From assembly GCA_020696885.1 (NCBI GenBank), contig JAJFMS010000279.1, positions 1 to 5,705 of the forward strand: 5,705 nt of DNA, in the 5' to 3' direction. Below the pieces are notes generated by a model that saw only the letters and a program-made list of their open reading frames with translations, did not search any database and had not been told where the DNA came from. Shown here in pieces: positions 1 through 5,705 of the stretch. Source of the stretch: Armatimonadota bacterium (GTDB lineage Bacteria; Armatimonadota; SYMT01). The position numbers and the translations under genes are program-made. Position 1 is the first letter of the stretch, and each line of letters begins with the position of its first letter.

Positions 1-1
1 G

Positions 2-373
2 CTGGCGAAGTACGTGCGCGCGCCGGAGGTCTACGTCTCTGCCTTCCAGCGCGTGGCCATCGCCGGGGGCATCCAGACCCCGGGCGTGCAGGACTTCCCC
101 AAGGGCCAGGAGATCCGGCTGATGGACGCGATCACCCGTGCGGGTGGCTTCGTGGAACTGGCGCACAAGGACCGGGTGCTGGTGCTCCGCCGCGTGCCCG
201 GCCAGCCCAACCCGCAAAGCCTCCAGGTGGACGTAAAGAACTACCTGCGAAAGGGTAAAGAGAGCGACAACCCCACGCTGGAGCCGAACGACCTGATCTA
301 CGTGGACACCGCGGGGCCGAAAAAGGAGAACCTGCTGGACAAGGCGCTGCCCTTCCTTAGATTCCTCTTATAG
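2..373 (+). CDS. Polysaccharide export protein, SLBB domain, 3' part only
   Basis: This is the C-terminal 123 residues of an outer-membrane polysaccharide export protein of the Wza/OtnA type, which forms the channel that exports exopolysaccharide or capsule. The frame is open to the left edge, and the GTG at position 14 is internal: the preceding codons read LAKY and join VRAPEVYVSAF, which resembles the end of the Poly_export domain (usually ..L..Y.R.P.V.V). An SLBB domain follows: VAIAGGIQTPGVQDF, then the LMDAITRAGGF signature, a V.VLRR strand, a hydrophilic linker and LEPNDLIYVDTA (compare L.pGD.I.V). The protein ends in a short tail, KENLLDKALPFLRFLL, which is hydrophobic but too short to be a clear Wza-type C-terminal transmembrane helix. 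The signal peptide and the first export domain lie outside the window. The family call is firm; the transported polymer is unknown. Confidence 0.87.
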   Translation: MAKYVRAPEVYVSAFQRVAIAGGIQTPGVQDFPKGQEIRLMDAITRAGGFVELAHKDRVLVLRRVPGQPNPQSLQVDVKNYLRKGKESDNPTLEPNDLIYVDTAGPKKENLLDKALPFLRFLL

Positions 374-397
374 AGACTGTAGGGAATACGATATAAT
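368..397 (+). promoter_or_regulatory. Predicted sigma70-type promoter for the pilin-like gene
   Basis: A perfect TATAAT -10 hexamer at 392-397 stands out in otherwise GC-rich DNA, just after the stop of the export gene. The best -35 candidate at 18-bp spacing is TTATAG at 368-373, a weak match to TTGACA that overlaps the stop codon. The -10 box lies 39 bp before the ATG at 437. This suggests that the downstream gene is not transcribed only as part of the export gene's operon. The -10 box is seen directly; promoter activity is inferred. Confidence 0.55.
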
Positions 398-436
398 CCG
401 AACAGAGCGCCGGAAGCTGCCGGGCTGGGAGAGGTT

Positions 437-1210
437 ATGTCGCGCCGTGGCCCGAGGCGGAGCCGTCACGGCTTCACACTGATCGAGCTGCTCGTGGTGA
501 TTGCGATCATCGCCATCCTCGCCGCGATCCTCTTCCCGGTGTTCGCCGCGGTGCGGGATCGGGCTCGCATGACGAGCTGCGGCTCCAACACGCGCCAGCT
601 CGCGCTGGGCGTGATGATGTACACCCAGGACTACGATGAGACGCTGCCGATGGTGACGAACTACGCGGCCGCCACCAACGCCCCGGATCGCGTCTGGATG
701 TCCACGGTGCAGCCGTACGTCAAGAACGCGGGCATCTTTCTCTGCCCCAGCGCGGAGAACGCCGCGTTCGCCCCGGACTGGAACGGCCGCGGCACCATCC
801 CGCTGGGCTACAACTCCCTCACCGGCTACGATCCGGTGGGTGTAGAGGCGCCGGTCGGCGTCCTGGCGCTGGCGGCGATGGACGAGCCCGCGCGTGCGGT
901 GCTATTCGCCGAGACGCCTTCCGGACCTACCGCCTCCAAGTATCGCGGGTATACGTTCGACCCGATGAACGGCACCGTGAACGCCACGGACGTGCGGCTG
1001 TCCACGCCGCTCGTCGCGGACCGAGACCTGGTAGCGGGCAGCGCGCTGACCCCGGCACAGCTCAAACCGGTGTACTGCCGCCACCTGAAGAACGGGCAGA
1101 ACGGCGGGTTCACCCAGGTGGTGCTGGCGGATGGCCACGTGAAGGCCTACTCCGCGCAAAGCATCCTCGGGCAGGATCGGGGCGCTAATCTGATCTGGCG
1201 CATCCGCTAA
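437..1210 (+). CDS. Type IV pilin-like (DUF1559-like) secreted protein with prepilin cleavage motif
   Basis: A 257-residue protein of the prepilin-type N-terminal cleavage/methylation class. The basic leader MSRRGPRRSRHG is followed by FTLIE: prepilin peptidase would cut after Gly12, making Phe13 the mature N-terminus with the conserved Glu at +5 (Glu17). Residues 18-37 form the hydrophobic pilin helix. The segment TSCGSNTRQL...MMYTQDYDETLP (about 46-71) is typical of the DUF1559-like pseudopilins that are abundant in Armatimonadota and Planctomycetota. The C-terminal part has CRH (214-216) and ADGHVK (231-236), corresponding to the H-x-DG region of the family. Cys48, Cys103 and Cys214 could allow a disulphide. 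The ATG at 437 is supported by GGGAGAGG at 427-434. These proteins are assumed to be exported and anchored by the pilin helix, but their function is mostly unknown. No pilus assembly genes are visible nearby, so this is probably one of many stand-alone paralogues. Confidence 0.92.
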   Translation: MSRRGPRRSRHGFTLIELLVVIAIIAILAAILFPVFAAVRDRARMTSCGSNTRQLALGVMMYTQDYDETLPMVTNYAAATNAPDRVWMSTVQPYVKNAGIFLCPSAENAAFAPDWNGRGTIPLGYNSLTGYDPVGVEAPVGVLALAAMDEPARAVLFAETPSGPTASKYRGYTFDPMNGTVNATDVRLSTPLVADRDLVAGSALTPAQLKPVYCRHLKNGQNGGFTQVVLADGHVKAYSAQSILGQDRGANLIWRIR

Positions 1211-1239
1211 GACGCTTCCGGCGCCCGAGCACCCAGCGG

Positions 1240-1779
1240 ATGCTACACCTCGAAGAACTGCTCAACGACGTCGCGGTAATCCGGGTCACGTTCGAGACGC
1301 TGGAGGTATTCCCGGGCGACCTGGCGCTGGCCGCGGAGCTGACCGGAGTGATTGCCGGGGCGCGGAGCCGCCTGGTCCACCGCCTCGCAGAGGTCCGGGA
1401 CGACGTCGCGAGCCGGCGGACCGTGTCTTCCGATAACAGCCTCCGCGCGTTCAAAGTGATGATGCTGCGGATCATCGACCAGGGGACGCCCCGGCAAAGG
1501 CTGAACAGCCTGATGAAGGTGGACGTAGACGGATCCGGCGCGGATCCGCTCTATCGCTACGAATTCCATCCCGGCAGCGACCCGGACCGGCTGCGGTGCC
1601 TCCTGCCCGTGGAGTTCGCCGCCGGGATATTCGGCGACGTGCTCGCTACGGCGGCCGACGACGCGAGCTACCAGAGCAAGCAGGTGTTCGACGAGCAGAT
1701 GTACCAGAAGTTCGTGGCGGTCATGTTTGCCGTGTACGCATCCACAGACCCGATGTTCTACGGATCCGACGACCTGTAG
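1240..1779 (+). CDS. Hypothetical protein, soluble, 179 residues
   Basis: I do not recognise this family. The frame encodes a mixed, acidic, globular-looking protein with no signal peptide and no transmembrane segment. The N-terminal part (about 1-60) looks helical and charged, with LHLEELLNDVAVIRVTFETLEVF and an LVHRLAEVRDDV stretch. The middle has DVDGSGADPLYRYEFHPGSDPDRL. The C-terminal part (about 140-179) is rich in aromatic residues: SYQSKQVFDEQMYQKFVAVMFAVYASTDPMFYG. Most third codon positions are G or C, as in the neighbours, and the composition is protein-like, unlike the Arg/Pro/Ala-rich overlapping frames. It starts 29 bp after the pilin-like gene, so cotranscription is likely. The ribosome binding site is weak (only AGCGG just before the ATG). 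No better ATG, GTG or TTG lies between the upstream stop and 1240, so translation may depend on coupling. It is the last gene before a convergent gap. Confidence 0.68.
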   Translation: MLHLEELLNDVAVIRVTFETLEVFPGDLALAAELTGVIAGARSRLVHRLAEVRDDVASRRTVSSDNSLRAFKVMMLRIIDQGTPRQRLNSLMKVDVDGSGADPLYRYEFHPGSDPDRLRCLLPVEFAAGIFGDVLATAADDASYQSKQVFDEQMYQKFVAVMFAVYASTDPMFYGSDDL

Positions 1780-1799
1780 TCCTGTCCTTTACGGACTCG

Positions 1800-1816
1800 C
1801 TACTCACGGAAGCGAG
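1800..1816. repeat. Junction direct repeat, copy 1
   Basis: CTACTCACGGAAGCGAG lies just left of unit A and recurs exactly at 2020-2036 between the two units. Its GAAGCGAG half is the reverse complement of CTCGCTTC found right after each unit (1999-2006 and 2233-2240), so it can extend the foldback outwards. ACTCAC within it also pairs with GTGAGT at 1817-1822. Confidence 0.8.
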
Positions 1817-1835
1817 GTGAGTCCCCGCCCTCGCC

Positions 1836-1999
1836 GTCATTGCGAAGCGCCCTTCGCCGCCTTGGGCCTTTGCCGTGCTCTCGTGGCGCTGTGGCAATCC
1901 CGAAGGTTAACCGGTACCAGGCGGGCGTGCTTCGACGGCTGGCAGGATCCGTACCAGTTGGGATTGCCACGGGCGCCAAAAGCGCGCCCTCGCAATGAC
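1836..1999. repeat. Palindromic repeat unit A (REP/MITE-like)
   Basis: The unit is bounded by GTCATTGCGA at 1836-1845 and its exact reverse complement TCGCAATGAC at 1990-1999. Nested inside is a perfect 11-bp inverted repeat, GTGGCAATCCC at 1891-1901 and GGGATTGCCAC at 1960-1970, flanked by GGCGC/GCGCC-type extensions. A smaller hairpin, GGGCGC/GCGCCC, lies at 1971-1989. The centre carries chained palindromes (GGTTAACCGGTACC, 1905-1918). The GTCATTGCGA...CAATCCC/GGGATTGC...TCGCAATGAC organisation resembles, from memory, repeats that recur in many bacterial genomes. A T6 run at 2007-2012 follows the unit on the plus strand. Confidence 0.88.
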
Positions 2000-2019
2000 T
2001 CGCTTCTTTTTTGGGCGCC

Positions 2020-2036
2020 CTACTCACGGAAGCGAG
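2020..2036. repeat. Junction direct repeat, copy 2
   Basis: An exact 17-bp copy of 1800-1816, 220 bp further on, between units A and B. Its GAAGCGAG (2029-2036) can also pair with the preceding CTCGCTTC (1999-2006), giving a local 8-bp hairpin stem across a 22-nt loop that includes the T6 run. Confidence 0.8.
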
Positions 2037-2071
2037 ACTCATGGCAGTGGGGCGCGCCCCCGCCCTCCCGG

Positions 2072-2233
2072 GTCATTGCGAAGCGCCCATCGACCCTTGG
2101 CCCTTCACCGCACTTCCGTGGCGCTGTGACAATCCCGAAGGTTAACCGGTACCAGGCCGGGGTGCTTCGGCGAGGAGCAGGATCCGTATCGGTTGGGATT
2201 GCCACAGGCGCAAAGACGCGCCTTCGCAATGAC
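2072..2233. repeat. Palindromic repeat unit B (REP/MITE-like), direct copy of unit A
   Basis: A second copy in the same orientation as unit A, very roughly 80% identical by eye. Its outer inverted repeat is 12 bp and perfect: GTCATTGCGAAG at 2072-2083 and CTTCGCAATGAC at 2222-2233. The inner pair is GTGACAATCCC at 2126-2136 and GGGATTGCCAC at 2195-2205, with one mismatch that unit A lacks. The 28 bp at 2130-2157 are identical to 1895-1922 in unit A. The left arm between outer and inner stems has diverged more. It lies about 40 bp before the kinase stop codon. Confidence 0.88.
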
Positions 2234-2253
2234 TCGCTTCTTTTAGGGCCTCG

Positions 2254-2269
2254 CTTACTTACAGGAGCG
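2254..2269. repeat. Junction repeat, degenerate copy 3
   Basis: CTTACTTACAGGAGCG follows unit B in the position where copies 1 and 2 precede units A and B. It matches them imperfectly (ACT.AC.G.AGCG retained). It ends 4 bp before the kinase stop codon, so the repeat array stops at the gene boundary. Confidence 0.5.
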
Positions 2270-2273
2270 TGTC

Positions 2274-5432
<3,159 letters not shown>

Positions 5433-5439
5433 CGTCTGT

Positions 5440-5446
5440 CTCCCCC
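5440..5446 (-). promoter_or_regulatory. Ribosome binding site that decides the kinase start
   Basis: On the minus strand GGGGGAG is followed by a 7-nt spacer and then ATG at 5432-5430. This places the start at [10 protein letters not shown] and not at the in-frame ATG 192 bp upstream. Starting there leaves a short cytoplasmic N-terminus before the first transmembrane helix, as is usual for such kinases. Confidence 0.75.
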
Positions 5447-5622
5447 GGGACCGAAGCGGGAACCGGTGCGGTACTCTACTGTGTCGTTCGTCGGCCTCAC
5501 CGCACTTCCTCCGCAGGGGAACCGGTCGCGCTTGTGTAATCTCTGTCCCGGCCCACTTTTCGCCGCGGTTGGAGCGGGATGTCCGACCCTTCCTGCCACG
5601 GTCCGCGTCACGAACATGCCTC

Positions 5623-5628
5623 AAGGAG
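5623..5628 (+). promoter_or_regulatory. Strong Shine-Dalgarno for the partial plus-strand gene
   Basis: AAGGAG followed by a 7-nt spacer and ATG at 5636 is the best ribosome binding site in the window. It is the main reason to accept the short open frame at the right edge as a real gene start. Confidence 0.75.
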
Positions 5629-5635
5629 CAAATCG

Positions 5636-5705
5636 ATGAGCCACCCCGAAACGCCGCTCGTGGGAGCGGGCCAGCACCGTTACGCCGTGGCGACGGGCTG
5701 GGAGA
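5636..5705 (+). CDS. N-terminus of a plus-strand gene, possibly NHL/beta-propeller protein, cut by window end
   Basis: Only 23 codons are visible: [23 protein letters not shown] when read in two parts ([12 protein letters not shown], then [11 protein letters not shown]). The start is supported by AAGGAG 7 nt upstream. There is no signal peptide in the visible part. The pattern V-G-x-G-x-x-x-Y-x-V-x-x-GW resembles, from memory, the opening of NHL-repeat six-bladed beta-propeller proteins (peptidyl-alpha-hydroxyglycine lyase-like), where G.YRYEVVEGW is common. With so few residues this is a weak suggestion. The gene is divergent from the kinase and shares its upstream region. Confidence 0.6.
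   Translation, partial: MSHPETPLVGAGQHRYAVATGWE

Larger units (their letters stand above)
1780..2273. other. Convergent intergenic region filled by palindromic repeats
   Basis: This 494-bp gap lies tail-to-tail between the 179-residue hypothetical gene (plus) and the hybrid kinase (minus). Open frames that cross it are compositionally poor (Arg/Pro/Ser-rich) and follow the repeats, so I call no gene here. It contains two long palindromic units, three copies of a short junction sequence and some minor hairpins: AGTCC/GGACT at 1778-1797 and ACTCAC/GTGAGT at 1802-1822. No canonical intrinsic terminator (GC stem directly followed by a T run) is obvious on either strand. The large foldback units could nevertheless stop or stabilise both converging transcripts, which is inference. 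Confidence 0.75.
5433..5635. promoter_or_regulatory. Divergent intergenic region with a repeated GGGAACCGGT
   Basis: This 203-bp gap separates the starts of the kinase (minus) and the partial gene (plus), so it should hold promoters for both. I see no convincing -35/-10 pair. The nearest -10-like sequences are TGTAAT at 5535-5540 on the plus strand and TAGAGT (5478-5473) on the minus strand, both without a matching -35. The 10-mer GGGAACCGGT occurs twice as a direct repeat, at 5458-5467 and 5517-5526, 59 bp apart; each contains the palindrome ACCGGT. It could be an operator pair, but similar strings occur elsewhere in this GC-rich window. Confidence 0.4.

Noticed and set aside
1971..1989. GGGCGC/GCGCCC hairpin as a canonical intrinsic terminator
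   Set aside because: The stem is perfect (6 bp, 7-nt loop) but the T run begins 17 nt after it, so it does not fit the standard model by itself.
1836..2233. CRISPR array
   Set aside because: There are only two units of about 163 bp with long internal palindromes and related interiors. A CRISPR has short repeats separated by unique spacers.
5451..5560. Possible cobalamin-type riboswitch, because GGGAACCGGTG and CTACTGTG recall the B12 box
   Set aside because: The required order and spacing of conserved elements are not present, no transport or cobalamin gene is visible, and the resemblance rests on short GC-rich strings.
5433..5624. 64-residue N-terminal extension of the kinase to the ATG at 5624
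   Set aside because: The extension is Arg-rich, has no domain or signal peptide, and its start lies next to the divergent gene's Shine-Dalgarno. The ATG at 5432 has GGGGGAG at good spacing.

Overview
The window is high-GC bacterial DNA (roughly two thirds G+C by eye). The best taxonomic clue is the prepilin-like protein at 437-1210. Its N-terminus runs from an FTLIELLVVIAIIAILAA helix into ILFPVF, then SC.SN..QL and MMYTQDYDE.LP. This is the style of the very numerous pseudopilin/DUF1559-like proteins of Armatimonadota, and less closely of Planctomycetota. The phylum is an inference from motif style, not a search result.

Layout, left to right. (1) 2-373, plus strand: the 3' end of a polysaccharide export (Wza-type, SLBB domain) gene. 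(2) A good sigma70-like -10 box in a 63-bp gap, then 437-1210, plus: a type IV pilin-like secreted protein with an intact prepilin cleavage site and a C-terminal ADGHVK motif. (3) 1240-1779, plus: an unrecognised soluble 179-residue protein starting 29 bp later. (4) 1780-2273: a 494-bp non-coding gap between convergent genes. Two tandem copies of a ~163-bp palindromic repeat fill most of it. Each copy has nested inverted repeats (outer GTCATTGCGA, inner GTGGCAATCCC), and a ~17-bp junction sequence occurs three times around them. (5) 2274-5432, minus: a 1052-residue membrane-anchored hybrid histidine kinase, TM-TM-PAS-GAF-HisKA-HATPase-REC-REC-HPt, with all phosphotransfer residues present. (6) 5433-5635: a divergent intergenic region. 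(7) 5636-5705, plus: the first 23 codons of a gene with a strong ribosome binding site, possibly an NHL/beta-propeller protein.

The first two or three genes point to the cell surface (exopolysaccharide export and a pilin-like exported protein), though the pilin-like gene appears to have its own promoter. The kinase is an orphan here: it carries the whole phosphorelay on one chain, and no response regulator with an output domain is visible. I found no defence system, CRISPR array, tRNA, rRNA or transposase. The palindromic repeat pair is the least ordinary part of the window; it looks like a REP/BIME-like or MITE-like non-autonomous element, not a new protein system.
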